DNA of 64,000 bases. Source: Nocardiopsis suaedae (GTDB lineage: Bacteria > Actinomycetota > Actinomycetes > Streptosporangiales > Streptosporangiaceae). The notes under the pieces are model-generated. The model was not told the origin of the DNA. It worked only from the letters and a program-made list of their open reading frames with translations, and ran no database searches. Position numbers and translations under genes: made by a program. The stretch is taken from positions 1 through 64,000 of the forward strand of contig NZ_JAQFWP010000022.1 of assembly GCF_027706745.1 (NCBI RefSeq). The letters are read 5' to 3'. Of the stretch, positions 16,197 through 24,528 are shown one piece after another. Position 1 is the first letter of the stretch, and each line of letters starts with the position of its first letter.

Positions 16197-16331
16197 TCGC
16201 CCCTGACGAGGCCTTTTCACCACGCCAGACATTCGAACCGGCGTTCCCACACCCGGCAGACGCTCGGGTGGCACACCCCGGCCCAGCGCCTGGCCGAGCT
16301 GATCGCCCCTGCCCCGGCACCCGGCCCGTAG
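16197..16331 (+). pseudogene. IS30-family transposase, C-terminal remnant
   Basis: One frame reads through a short peptide ending NRRSHTRQTLGWHTPAQRLA plus a few residues and a stop. It matches the conserved C-terminal pattern of IS30 transposases, in which RPRKTLGW(x)TPAE precedes a LxELI-type end. No upstream catalytic DDE domain is found, so this is a decayed tail of about 40 codons. It marks past transposition beside the aromatic cluster. Recognition rests on a short motif, so confidence is moderate. Confidence 0.55.
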
Positions 16332-16398
16332 TCGCACTCACCACGTGCTCCGGCCGACGGATCGACAGCATCTTCGTTGAGATCATCGGCAGGAAGGG

Positions 16399-16534
16399 CG
16401 CGCCCGGACCACGAGCGGCTCGACGGGCGGCAAGCAGGGCCTGGGAACCGCCCCGCTCCCCCGTCACCGCCCGCAACGGTGACCACGCACACGCCCGACA
16501 GCCGACGACCCCCCCGAAAGGAACGCCGACGACA
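16399..16534 (+). repeat. Dispersed intergenic repeat, copy A
   Basis: About 130 bp closely related to intergenic stretches near 43.4-43.6 kb and 44.4-44.5 kb. The most conserved core is GGTGACCACGCACACGCCCG (16478-16497), preceded by CCCGGACC, a GGCAAGCAGGGCCTGGGAAC block and GCTCCCCCGTCACCG. Copies share order and spacing of these blocks but differ by scattered substitutions. Confidence 0.6.
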
Positions 16535-16616
16535 CCTCGCCGCCACCGGGCACGAGGACACCGGCTCGCCTCTCCCCCCTTCCCCTCCCCGCTGCTCGGG
16601 GGCGGGTATCGGCGCT

Positions 16617-16622
16617 TAGGAT
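16617..16622 (+). promoter_or_regulatory. -10 box for a leaderless small gene
   Basis: TAGGAT fits TANNNT and ends 7 nt before the ATG of the small membrane-protein gene, which has no Shine-Dalgarno. This spacing puts the transcript start at or beside that ATG. Confidence 0.5.
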
Positions 16623-16629
16623 GGACCCC

Positions 16630-16788
16630 ATGGGTGAACTCGGAATCGCCGGCCTGATCATGCTGGCCGTCATCATGGCGATCCCCGTCAGCATCTTCGG
16701 GGGTTTCGCCTTCTACACCGCGCGCGTGGCGCGCATGGGCCCTGAGGCCACGCTGGCCGCTGCGCGCAAGCGCCGCGAGCTGGCCTGA
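16630..16788 (+). CDS. Small single-span membrane protein, 52 aa
   Basis: Reads MGELGIAGLIMLAVIMAIPV, continues through one hydrophobic helix (about residues 5-32) and ends in a basic RKRRELA tail, the pattern of a small inner-membrane protein with its tail in the cytosol. The inner ATG is chosen over one 9 nt upstream because a TANNNT box 7 nt before it suggests leaderless expression. It stands alone, with the repeat and IS remnant upstream and the aldo/keto reductase convergent downstream. I do not recognise a named family; function unknown. Confidence 0.65.
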   Translation: MGELGIAGLIMLAVIMAIPVSIFGGFAFYTARVARMGPEATLAAARKRRELA

Positions 16789-16920
16789 CCGGCCGCGCCC
16801 GGCGGGACGGCCGCGCCTCAGCGGCCGGGACCCGCAGGGGCACATGAGCGTGGCGGTGGGCGGCTCCCCGGTACGGGGTCGCCGCCCACCGCCGCATTTC
16901 GTCCTGCCGGTCAGCGCACG

Positions 16921-17754
16921 TCAGTCGGCCACGTCGAAGGTGTCCGGATCGGGGCCGAAGCGCTGGTCGGCGTTGAGGGCGGTGATCGCCTCCATGTCGC
17001 CGCTGGACAGCTCGAAGTCGAAGACGTCGATGTTGGCGCGGATCCGCTCCGGGGTCACCGACTTGGGGATCACCACGTTGCCGAGCTGCAGGTGCCAGCG
17101 GATGATCACCTGCGCCGGGGCCTTGCCGTAGGCCTCGGCGATCTTCACGATGGCCGGGTCCTGCAGCAGGTTCCCCTGCCCCAGAGGGCTCCACGCCTCG
17201 GTGATGATGCCGTGCTCGGCGTCGAACCGGCGCAGCTCCTCCTGGACGAGTCTGGGGTGCAGCTCGATCTGGTTGACCATCGGCGTGATGCCGCCCTCGT
17301 CCATCACCCGCTCGAGGTGGGACGCGTGGAAGTTGGAGACGCCGATGGCGTGCACTCGCCCGTCGGCGTAGAGCCGCTCCAGCGCCTTCCACGTGCTGAC
17401 GTAGGCGTCCCGGGCGGGAAGCGGCCAGTGGATCAGGTACAGGTCGAGCTGCTCCAGGCCGAGGCGCTGCATGGAGGCGTCGAAGGCCCTCATCGTCGCG
17501 TCGTACCCCTGGTCGCTGTTCCACAGCTTGGACGTGATGAACAGGTCGTCGCGCGCGATGCCCGAGCGGCGCACCGCCTCGCCGACGCCGTCTTCGTTGC
17601 CGTAGGCGGCGGCCGTGTCGATGCTGCGGTACCCCGCCTGCAGTGCGGTGCCGACGGCGTCGGTCGCCTCCGCCGAGCCCACCTGCCAGACCCCGAAGCC
17701 CAGCTGCGGCATGCGCACGCCGTTGTTGAGAGTGACCTCAGGCACCTCGAACAT
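16921..17754 (-). CDS. Aldo/keto reductase (2,5-diketo-D-gluconate reductase type)
   Basis: NADPH-dependent AKR of 277 aa. The catalytic tetrad is visible: Asp and Tyr in SIDTAAAYGNE, Lys in FITSKLWNSD, and His in YLIHWPLP; IGVSNFHASHL and the late cofactor motif IPKSVTPERIRANIDVFDF are typical of the AKR5-like bacterial enzymes. GGGGAGAG precedes the ATG. It is monocistronic by spacing. Such enzymes reduce small carbonyls broadly, so detoxification or sugar-ketone reduction are both possible. Confidence 0.9.
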   Translation of the reverse strand: MFEVPEVTLNNGVRMPQLGFGVWQVGSAEATDAVGTALQAGYRSIDTAAAYGNEDGVGEAVRRSGIARDDLFITSKLWNSDQGYDATMRAFDASMQRLGLEQLDLYLIHWPLPARDAYVSTWKALERLYADGRVHAIGVSNFHASHLERVMDEGGITPMVNQIELHPRLVQEELRRFDAEHGIITEAWSPLGQGNLLQDPAIVKIAEAYGKAPAQVIIRWHLQLGNVVIPKSVTPERIRANIDVFDFELSSGDMEAITALNADQRFGPDPDTFDVAD

Positions 17755-18104
17755 GTCTCTCCCCCGTTGCGGTCATTCGCGTCCTCCGCGGCTGAACCCC
17801 GAGCCCCGGAAGATCATTCCGGCGGGAGGCGCGCTGTGCCCAGCGCCACTCCCGATTCCCCTCATACCCGGTCCGTCGCGTCGGACCGGGCCCGCCGCCC
17901 GAGCATGCGGCACGGAGGCGCCGACCGCAAGCGGACGTGCGCTAACACACTCCGGACGACGCTTCCGGGGCACGATCGGCCGCCCCGGGGCCGCACGTGG
18001 CCGAAGAGTCGGCGCCCTTCCGGCTCACGGCGCCCCGCCGATCCGCACTCGCGGAACTCCCAGCGCTCCCGGAGCGGCGCCCCACACGCCCTTGAGGCCC
18101 CGGA
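17755..18104. other. Gene-free interval
   Basis: No supported gene. A 9-bp hairpin (CCCGGTCCG paired with CGGACCGGG, 17867-17890) may be a terminator or mRNA structure; nothing else stands out. Confidence 0.5.
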
Positions 18105-18452
18105 TCACTCCCCGGCCGAGGGCCAACCGACCCGGTACACGATGCCGATGACGACCTCGTCCCCGTGGGCGGCCTGGGGCACAGCCCCGGGGAAGTCCTC
18201 GGCGGGGCCGTGGCGGACCACGTAGGGGGCGCCGGGCCAGCGCTCCTCGATCTCCTCGGCGACGGCGGTGCGCGCGGCCGCGTCGGCGGTCTCCCGCTGA
18301 CCCCGGGTCTCGAGCTCGGCGGGGCGGTAGGTGCGGGCGACGACCCCGACCGCACGGGCCTGCCCGGGGACGAGCCCCGCCATGCGCCCGACGACGTCGA
18401 CGACCTCGGGCGGAACCCGGCGTCCGGCCTGTTCGGCCTGTCTGTGCTCCAT
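18105..18452 (-). CDS. Hypothetical protein, 115 aa
   Basis: A small acidic soluble protein without signal peptide or membrane segment. It has a predicted helical N-terminal half (PPEVVDVVGRMAGLV, TADAAARTAVAEEIEERW) and a strand-rich end (DEVVIGIVYRVGWP). No family is recognised. No Shine-Dalgarno is clear at the ATG. It lies upstream of, and divergent from, the tRNA-Pro gene. Codon third positions are G/C rich as expected for a real gene, but the call rests mainly on frame quality. Confidence 0.55.
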   Translation of the reverse strand: MEHRQAEQAGRRVPPEVVDVVGRMAGLVPGQARAVGVVARTYRPAELETRGQRETADAAARTAVAEEIEERWPGAPYVVRHGPAEDFPGAVPQAAHGDEVVIGIVYRVGWPSAGE

Positions 18453-18619
18453 GGTTCATGGTGCATCACGGATCGCCGGTTGTCACCAGCACATACACGC
18501 AGAGCGACGAAAGTCCCGGGATCGCCTGCGGGCCGGGAAACCTGTCCCGACCACGGCCGCGAGTGCGATAGAGTTTCATCCGTCGCCGGGGGCGCGGATT
18601 CCGGCCCAGCGGCAGGACA

Positions 18620-18693
18620 CGGGACGTAGCGCAGTTTGGCAGCGCACTTGACTGGGGGTCAAGGGGTCGTGGGTTCAAATCCCGCCGTCCCGA
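18620..18693 (+). tRNA. tRNA-Pro (anticodon GGG)
   Basis: Cloverleaf folds fully: acceptor CGGGACG/CGTCCCG with discriminator A, D arm GCGC/GCGC, anticodon stem CTTGA/TCAAG around the loop CTGGGGG (anticodon GGG), and T arm GTGGG-TTCAAAT-CCCGC. CCA is not encoded. It differs at only two positions from the inverted copy near 28.9 kb. Confidence 0.97.
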
Positions 18694-18706
18694 CATATCA
18701 GAGCAG

Positions 18707-18749
18707 TTCAGGAGCCCGACCTCCGGAGACCGGCGGTCGGGCTCCTGAA
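18707..18749 (+). terminator. Hairpin terminator of tRNA-Pro
   Basis: TTCAGGAGCCCGACC pairs perfectly with GGTCGGGCTCCTGAA across a 13-nt loop, 13 nt downstream of the tRNA. Confidence 0.75.
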
Positions 18750-18884
18750 TGTCCGCCCCCTGCCGCCACGTGATGGCGCGGGGAGACGTTCGTCCGGCGT
18801 CCCACAGTGCTCAAACGGGGCCCAGACGAGGCGCCGTGCGCCGCTCCCCCAACACCTGGCCCCTGCCGCGGCGGTCGGCGGCGG

Positions 18885-20069
18885 CTACCGGATGAGGCCG
18901 TCGGACGGGGGCAGTTCCCCCGACCCCCGCACGATCAGGCGTGTCTCCAGGCGCTCCTCCCACACCGGGGACGCGTCCCCCGCGATCCGGCTGAACAGGC
19001 GGCGGATGGCCAGCGTGCCGATCCCGAAGACGTCCTGGGCCACCACGGTCACCCGGGGGTCCAGGAGGTCGGCGGCCGGGAAGTCGTCGAACCCGACCAC
19101 CGCGACACGGTGGTGCAGGCCCATCGCCTGGAGGGTCTCGATCGCCCCCATGGTGACCAGGTTCTGGCTGGTGAACAGTGCCGTCGGCGGGTTCGGCAGC
19201 CGCATCAGCCCTTGCGTGGCCCGGGCCGCGGCGGCCGCATCGGAGAGGTCACAGGCCACGATCTCCTCCCGGCGCGGCAGCCCCTGGTCCGCCAAGGCCC
19301 GCTCATAGCCCTCGTACCGTTCCACGACGGTACGGATCGACCAGTCGTCGCCCAGGAAGGCGATGTCGCGATGGCCGTAGGCCGCCAAATGCGCCGTCGC
19401 ACGGTAGGCGCCCCCGGTGTTGTCGGAGAGCACCGCATCGGCCACGAGGCCCCGCGGCGGCCGGTCGACGAACACGACCGGGGTTCCGGTGTGCATCTCG
19501 CGGTGCAGATACCCGTGGTCGGACGACGCGGGGACGATGATGATGCCGTCCATGCGGTGCTGCACCGCCGCGCGCACCAGTTCCAGTTCCCGCTGGGGGT
19601 CCTCGTCGAGGCTCCCGGCGAACACCAGGGTGTCGTGCGTGTTGGCGACATCCTCGATCGCGCGGTGCAGGGTGGCCGAGAACGGGTTCGCGACGTCCTC
19701 GATCAGCAGCGCGACCTGCCGCGTCTTGCCGTCTCTGCGGCGCAGGCTGCTCGCGGCCAGATTGGGATGGAACTCCAACTGGGCACTCGCCTGGGATACC
19801 CGCTGCCGCAGCTCCGCGGAGACCTCCGGGGACCCGTTGACCACCCGGGACACGGTCTTGATGCTCACGCCCGCCAGGGCGGCCACGTCCCGCATCGTCG
19901 GCCGACGGGCCGGGGGGTCCGCCTTCGAGCCGAGCGTCCCGTCCTGCCCAGCGCTGCCCGCCGCCACGCCCTGTCTCCCCCGGTTCTTCGCCCTGGCCGC
20001 CTGTGTGGTCCGGCCCGCGCCGGACCCGGGACTCGCCTCCCGTCTCCCCGGCGCGGGCCGATATCGCAT
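18885..20069 (-). CDS. LacI-family regulator of fructan use
   Basis: LacI/GalR-type repressor, 394 aa. The helix-turn-helix is MRDVAALAGVSIKTVSRVVN at residues about 59-78, followed by the hinge and a periplasmic-binding-protein-like sensor domain. The 58-residue basic Gly/Ala/Arg extension before the HTH is unusual; the far start is chosen because it lies 3 nt after the GH32 stop with AGGA beside it, suggesting coupling, whereas the inner ATG has no RBS. Two near-palindromes TGACAACGTTGTCA-like in the GH32/ABC divergent promoter are the likely operators. Ligand is presumably fructose or a fructo-oligosaccharide (inference). Confidence 0.88.
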   Translation of the reverse strand: MRYRPAPGRREASPGSGAGRTTQAARAKNRGRQGVAAGSAGQDGTLGSKADPPARRPTMRDVAALAGVSIKTVSRVVNGSPEVSAELRQRVSQASAQLEFHPNLAASSLRRRDGKTRQVALLIEDVANPFSATLHRAIEDVANTHDTLVFAGSLDEDPQRELELVRAAVQHRMDGIIIVPASSDHGYLHREMHTGTPVVFVDRPPRGLVADAVLSDNTGGAYRATAHLAAYGHRDIAFLGDDWSIRTVVERYEGYERALADQGLPRREEIVACDLSDAAAAARATQGLMRLPNPPTALFTSQNLVTMGAIETLQAMGLHHRVAVVGFDDFPAADLLDPRVTVVAQDVFGIGTLAIRRLFSRIAGDASPVWEERLETRLIVRGSGELPPSDGLIR

Positions 20070-20072
20070 GTC

Positions 20073-22154
20073 CTATTGTGCCGTACCGTCGCGATAGGGG
20101 TTCAGCGGACGGACCGAGAGGTCACGGGCGTAGCCGCGCCCGCCCTCGGCGTACAGGGAGATCCCCGTCGCCTCGGCGCCGGGGAAGATGCGGTGGGTCA
20201 GGACCCTGGAGCCGCCCTCGGCGAACACCTCGACCGAGGACGTGTCGACGACCACGCGGAGTTCCAGCGTCGCGCCGGGGTCCACGGCCACCGAGCTACG
20301 GCTGGGGAACGCGCTGTTGAAGCCGACGTCGCCGGACCGCTCGCGGTCCACGAACAACCGCGAGCGCCGCGCGTCGTAGCCGATGACGGTCCCCGTGGTC
20401 CCGTCCTGCCGCACCGTGAGGCCGATCTCGTCGGCCGTTTCGGGGTCGAGCTCCACGTCGAGCTCGAAGACCTCCCCCTCGGCTCTGGGCGGGAGCCGCC
20501 GCTCCCCGCCGTCGAGGGGCAGGGCGTCGTGGGAGTAGGCGATGTCCCCGCGCAGGGACGCCAGTTGGTCCACCGGACGCTGCACCAGCTGGGGCCGCCC
20601 GTCGAGGGTCGCCAGCTCCAGCCGGCGGGGCAGGCTCATCGCGCCCCGCCACGGCGACGTCGGGATGTCGCCGGCGTAGTCCCAGTTGTTCATCCACCCG
20701 AGCATGATCCGCTCATCGTCGGGCGCGTCGTTGTAGGACACGGCGGCGTAGTAGTCGCGGCCGTGGTCGAGCCAGTCGTAGTTCTCCAACCCGCTGCGCG
20801 CCGGTGCGTCGGAGAACATGATGTGGTCGAGGAGCACGTGCCCCCAGCCGTCCGAAGCGTCGTCGCGGACCCGGATATGCGCGGTCCTCCCGCGGTATTC
20901 GCTGACGTTCCAGGCGGTCCAGTCGAGGTGTTCGGAGTCGCGCCCCGTGGCGGTGCGCACCACCTCGCCGTCGACCACCAGGTTCACGGAGGTGTCGCCG
21001 GTGTCGGAGCGGGGGTTGTCGCCGCCGCCCACCAGCAGGTTGATGTAGTCGCGTTCGATCGTGAACGCGGGTGAGGCCGCCTCGCCGCGCGGAGCGTCCC
21101 CGTCGACGAAGCCGTTCATCAGGTGCCCGCCCCGGTGGCCGTCGACGGGCTGCTGGCCCGGCAGGGTTCCCGCGGCGGGCGCGGAGCCGAAGGGCCCCTC
21201 GGTCCCGGTCCCGTCGAGGTCGTTGGTGATCTCCCAGTCGCCGTAGCCGTTCTCGAAGTCGGCGAACACCTCCCCCTCGGGCGGATCGTCCCCGGTGACG
21301 AGGCGGTCGGGGGTGAACTCGACGCCGTCGAAGTCGCCGACGAAGTACTGGGCGCCGGAGCCGCCGGCCACGGCCCCGGGGTTCAGGTTGACGACCAGGA
21401 CCCACTTGCTCCCGCCCGCGCCGCCGTCGACCGGGAGCTCGAACAGGTCGGGCACCTCCCATACGCCGCCCGTGGCATGGGCGGGGCCGAACTCGCTGAG
21501 CTTGGTCCAGTCGAGGAGGTCGTCCGAGCGGTAGAAGTGGACCACCCGCTCGTCGGCGACGACGACCGCCATCACCCAGTAGCCGCCCTCCTCATACCAG
21601 AACACCTTGGGGTCCCGGAACTCCCCGGAGCCGATGTCCAGGACGGGGTTGCCCTCGTACTTGGTCCAGGTCTCGCCGCCGTCGTTGCTGTAGGCCAGCG
21701 ACTGCGCCTGGATGCCGGCGTGTTCGGACCGCTCGGTGTAGGCGCTGGTGTAGACGGCCACCATCGGGGCCTCGCCGTCTGTTCCCAGGCCGCTGGAGTT
21801 GTCGTGGTCGACCACGACGCCGCCGGAGAAGATGTGCTCCTCCTCGGTGTAGGGGATCGCCAGCGGGCGCTCCTCCCAATGGACGAGATCAGGGCTCACG
21901 GCGTGGCCCCACGACATGTTGCCCCACGCGTTCCCCTCGGGATTGTGCTGGTAGTAGAGGTGGTATTCGCCGTCGTGGTAGACGAGCCCGTTCGGATCGT
22001 TCATCCAGTTCTCCGCGGGCGTGTAGTGCACTCGGGGTCGGTGCGGGTGCTCGGCCGCCAGTGCCGGCGGGGAGATCATCGGCACGGTGCAGGCCGCCGC
22101 CGCCAGTGCGGCGCAGCAGCGGACGATGCCCCGGGCCGCCCGGGTTCCGATCAT
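20073..22154 (-). CDS. Secreted GH32 beta-fructosidase (levanase/inulinase type)
   Basis: Exported glycoside hydrolase of 693 aa that releases fructose from fructans or sucrose. A signal peptide (first ~34 residues, ending PPALAA) precedes the five-bladed propeller. The nucleophile Asp53 is in WMNDPNG, the RDP motif is at 180-182 (FRDPK), and the acid/base Glu233 is in GGVWEVPDLF. Residues about 296-452 (from FADFENGYGDWEI to HVLLDHIMFS) interrupt the propeller with a beta-rich module resembling carbohydrate-binding jelly rolls, a layout known from levanase-like enzymes. The C-terminal GH32 beta-sandwich ends in VEVFAEGG. The start has GGAGG 7 nt upstream; longer readings lack one. It diverges from the sugar ABC importer. 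Confidence 0.9.
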   Translation of the reverse strand: MIGTRAARGIVRCCAALAAAACTVPMISPPALAAEHPHRPRVHYTPAENWMNDPNGLVYHDGEYHLYYQHNPEGNAWGNMSWGHAVSPDLVHWEERPLAIPYTEEEHIFSGGVVVDHDNSSGLGTDGEAPMVAVYTSAYTERSEHAGIQAQSLAYSNDGGETWTKYEGNPVLDIGSGEFRDPKVFWYEEGGYWVMAVVVADERVVHFYRSDDLLDWTKLSEFGPAHATGGVWEVPDLFELPVDGGAGGSKWVLVVNLNPGAVAGGSGAQYFVGDFDGVEFTPDRLVTGDDPPEGEVFADFENGYGDWEITNDLDGTGTEGPFGSAPAAGTLPGQQPVDGHRGGHLMNGFVDGDAPRGEAASPAFTIERDYINLLVGGGDNPRSDTGDTSVNLVVDGEVVRTATGRDSEHLDWTAWNVSEYRGRTAHIRVRDDASDGWGHVLLDHIMFSDAPARSGLENYDWLDHGRDYYAAVSYNDAPDDERIMLGWMNNWDYAGDIPTSPWRGAMSLPRRLELATLDGRPQLVQRPVDQLASLRGDIAYSHDALPLDGGERRLPPRAEGEVFELDVELDPETADEIGLTVRQDGTTGTVIGYDARRSRLFVDRERSGDVGFNSAFPSRSSVAVDPGATLELRVVVDTSSVEVFAEGGSRVLTHRIFPGAEATGISLYAEGGRGYARDLSVRPLNPYRDGTAQ

Positions 22155-22259
22155 GCGCAAGCCTCCATTCCACGGCCCGGCGAGTGGCCCGGTCGCGCGC
22201 CGTGGCGCTGGCGCCACTGGGGGCACCGGCCCTGTGGTGAGGAACACCATCACCCGATA

Positions 22260-22273
22260 TGTCAACGTTGTCA
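22260..22273. promoter_or_regulatory. LacI-type operator 1
   Basis: TGTCAACGTTGTCA differs by one base from the perfect palindrome TGACAACGTTGTCA. It lies in the GH32/ABC divergent region, about 106 nt before the GH32 start. Confidence 0.6.
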
Positions 22274-22291
22274 ATGACTGCATCAGCGACA

Positions 22292-22297
22292 TTGACA
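22292..22297 (+). promoter_or_regulatory. -35 element of the ABC importer operon
   Basis: TTGACA, a perfect -35 hexamer, lies between the two operators; the matching -10 at about 22315-22321 is weak. A repressor at operator 2 would block this promoter. Confidence 0.35.
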
Positions 22298-22325
22298 GGC
22301 GATCCGCGGATGGATGAGACTCACC

Positions 22326-22339
22326 TGACATCGTTGTCA
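22326..22339. promoter_or_regulatory. LacI-type operator 2
   Basis: TGACATCGTTGTCA differs by one base from the same palindrome as operator 1 and sits 33 nt ahead of the substrate-binding-protein start, over the expected transcription start. Confidence 0.6.
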
Positions 22340-22371
22340 TCTGTGATGTCCCGCACAGGAGAGAGGGCACC

Positions 22372-23424
22372 ATGCGCCACCGTCGCCCGGACCATCGGAG
22401 CCGCTACGCCGCCGGTATCGGGGTGGTGCTGTCGCTCGCCCTGACGTCCTGCTCCTCACCCGGGGAGCAGGACGGACAGGTCGTCGTCGGCCTGGTCACC
22501 AAGACCGACACGAACCCCTTCTTCGTCAAGATGCGCGAGGGCGCGGAGGAGGCCGCCGAGGAGCACGGCGTGGAGCTGCAGACCTTCGCCGGCGACTACG
22601 ACGGCGACAACGACACCCAGGTGCGGGCCGTCGAGAACCTCGTGGCGCAGGGGGCGGACGGCATCCTCATCACCCCCAACGACTCCGAGGCCATCGTTCC
22701 CGCGCTGGAGGCGGCCCGCAGCCAGGGGGTCACGGTGCTCGCCCTGGACACGCCGACGCGGCCGGCGGACGCCGTCGACGCCACATTCGCCACCGACAAC
22801 TTCCTCGCCGGCGAACTCATCGGCGAGTGGTCCCAGAAGCACTCCGCCGCCGAGGGCGTGGAGCCGTCCATCGCGATGCTCGACCTCAACCCCAACCAGA
22901 TCGCCGTCGACGTCGACCGCGACCAGGGATTCCTGCAGGGCTTCGGCATCGACACGGGAGACCCCGCGGTGATCGGCGACGAGGAGGACCCCCGGATCGC
23001 CGGGCACGAGGAGACCGAGGGCGCCGAGGAGGGCGGCCGCACCGCCATGGAGAACCTGCTGCAGCGCGAGCCCGGCATCAACCTCGTCTACACCGTCAAC
23101 GAGCCCGCGGCGGCCGGGGCCCACGAGGCGCTCCAAGCCGCCGGAAAGGCGGACGACGTCACCATCGTCTCGGTCGACGGCGGCTGCCCCGGGGTGCAGA
23201 ACGTGGCCGACGGCGTCATCGGCGCCACATCGATGCAGTTCCCCCTGGAGATGGCCCGGCAGGGGGTCGCGGCCGTCGCCGACCACGCCGAGAACGGGAC
23301 CGTGCCCGAGCCCGATGAAGGCGAGCAGATCGTCAACACGGGCGTGGAGCTCATCACCGACGAGCCGCAGGAAGGGCTGGACTCCAAGGACACCGACTGG
23401 GGCCTGGAGAACTGCTGGGGCTGA
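22372..23424 (+). CDS. Sugar ABC transporter substrate-binding lipoprotein (FrcB-like)
   Basis: Periplasmic-binding-protein-type lipoprotein of 350 aa on the outer face of the membrane. The signal peptide ends in the lipobox LTSC (Cys27), after which the mature protein is a ribose/fructose-type binding fold: VVVGLVTKTDTNPFFVKM, then GADGILITPNDSEAIVPAL, and a late IVSVDGGCPGV hinge segment. AGGAGAGAGGG precedes the ATG. It heads an operon with a permease and an ATPase and faces the secreted fructosidase gene, so fructose uptake is the natural role; specificity is inferred. Confidence 0.9.
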   Translation: MRHRRPDHRSRYAAGIGVVLSLALTSCSSPGEQDGQVVVGLVTKTDTNPFFVKMREGAEEAAEEHGVELQTFAGDYDGDNDTQVRAVENLVAQGADGILITPNDSEAIVPALEAARSQGVTVLALDTPTRPADAVDATFATDNFLAGELIGEWSQKHSAAEGVEPSIAMLDLNPNQIAVDVDRDQGFLQGFGIDTGDPAVIGDEEDPRIAGHEETEGAEEGGRTAMENLLQREPGINLVYTVNEPAAAGAHEALQAAGKADDVTIVSVDGGCPGVQNVADGVIGATSMQFPLEMARQGVAAVADHAENGTVPEPDEGEQIVNTGVELITDEPQEGLDSKDTDWGLENCWG

Positions 23425-23466
23425 CGCCCACCCGAAACGCCGCCCCCCACCCTGAGGAACCTGAAC

Positions 23467-24528
23467 GTGACTGCATCCAACTCCCTCACGCCCCACCGCG
23501 GAGAACACGAGCCGGGGGCGATCACCGAACCGGACGTCCCCGGCTCCGGCACGCCGACCCTGCTGGACCGGGTGCAGCGGGTGATGCACGCCCAGGCGAC
23601 GCTCGGCCCCGCCGTCGTGCTGCTGATCGCCGTGATCGCATTCGCGATCGTGTCGGACCGCTTCCTCTCCGCCGCCAACATCTCCCTGATCCTTCAGCAG
23701 ACCGCCGTCATCGGTACGCTCGCCCTCGGCCAGACGCTCATCATCCTCACCGCGGGCATCGACCTGTCGGTGGGGGCGGTGATGGTGCTGTGCTCGATCG
23801 TCATGGCCCGCGCCTCCAGTGAGCTGGGCCTGCCCGGCCCCCTGGCGCTCGTGGCCGGCTTCGTCTGCGGCGCCCTGTGCGGCCTGCTGAACGGGACGCT
23901 GGTCACCAGGATCAAACTGCCGCCGTTCATCGTCACTCTGGGGTCGATGAACATCTTCTTCGCCCTGAACCTCTGGCTCTCCCGGGGCGAGACGATCCGC
24001 GGCTCCGACATGTCCCCGCTGCTGCTGTGGACCGGCAGGGTGATCACCATCGGGGACACCCGCCTCACCTACGGCTCGGTCATGATGCTGGCCCTCGTCG
24101 CGGTCCTCGGCTACTGCCTCCACCGGACCGCCTGGGGCCGCCACGTCTACGCCGCGGGCGACGCCCGTGAGGCGGCACGGCTCTCGGGGATCCGCGTCGA
24201 CCGCCTGCTCCTGAGCGTCTACATCACCGCCGGGCTCGTCTACGCGCTCACCGCGTGGATCCTCATCGGCCGTGTCGGCTCCGCGAGCCCGCAGGCCGGA
24301 ATCATGAACAACCTGGAGAGCATCACCGCGGTGGTACTCGGCGGGACCAGCCTGTTCGGCGGGCGCGGCCTCATCGTCGGGACCATCGTCGGCGCGCTCA
24401 TCGTCGGCGTCTGCCGCAACGGCCTGTCCCTGGCCGGCGTCGACGTGCTGTGGCAGGACCTCGCCGTCGGCGTCCTCGTCATCGTCGCCGTCGCCCTCGA
24501 CCAGTGGATTCGGAAGGTGCGCCGGTGA
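23467..24528 (+). CDS. Sugar ABC transporter permease (FrcC/RbsC-like)
   Basis: Integral membrane permease of 353 aa with a hydrophilic N-terminal 35 residues and 8-10 hydrophobic spans. The motif GQTLIILTAGIDLSVGAVM and the late TAVVLGGTSLFGGRGLIVG coupling segment are hallmarks of ribose/fructose-class permeases. GTG start with GAGGAA 8 nt upstream. The downstream ATPase start overlaps the stop (GTGA). Forms the membrane channel of the fructose importer. Confidence 0.92.
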   Translation: MTASNSLTPHRGEHEPGAITEPDVPGSGTPTLLDRVQRVMHAQATLGPAVVLLIAVIAFAIVSDRFLSAANISLILQQTAVIGTLALGQTLIILTAGIDLSVGAVMVLCSIVMARASSELGLPGPLALVAGFVCGALCGLLNGTLVTRIKLPPFIVTLGSMNIFFALNLWLSRGETIRGSDMSPLLLWTGRVITIGDTRLTYGSVMMLALVAVLGYCLHRTAWGRHVYAAGDAREAARLSGIRVDRLLLSVYITAGLVYALTAWILIGRVGSASPQAGIMNNLESITAVVLGGTSLFGGRGLIVGTIVGALIVGVCRNGLSLAGVDVLWQDLAVGVLVIVAVALDQWIRKVRR

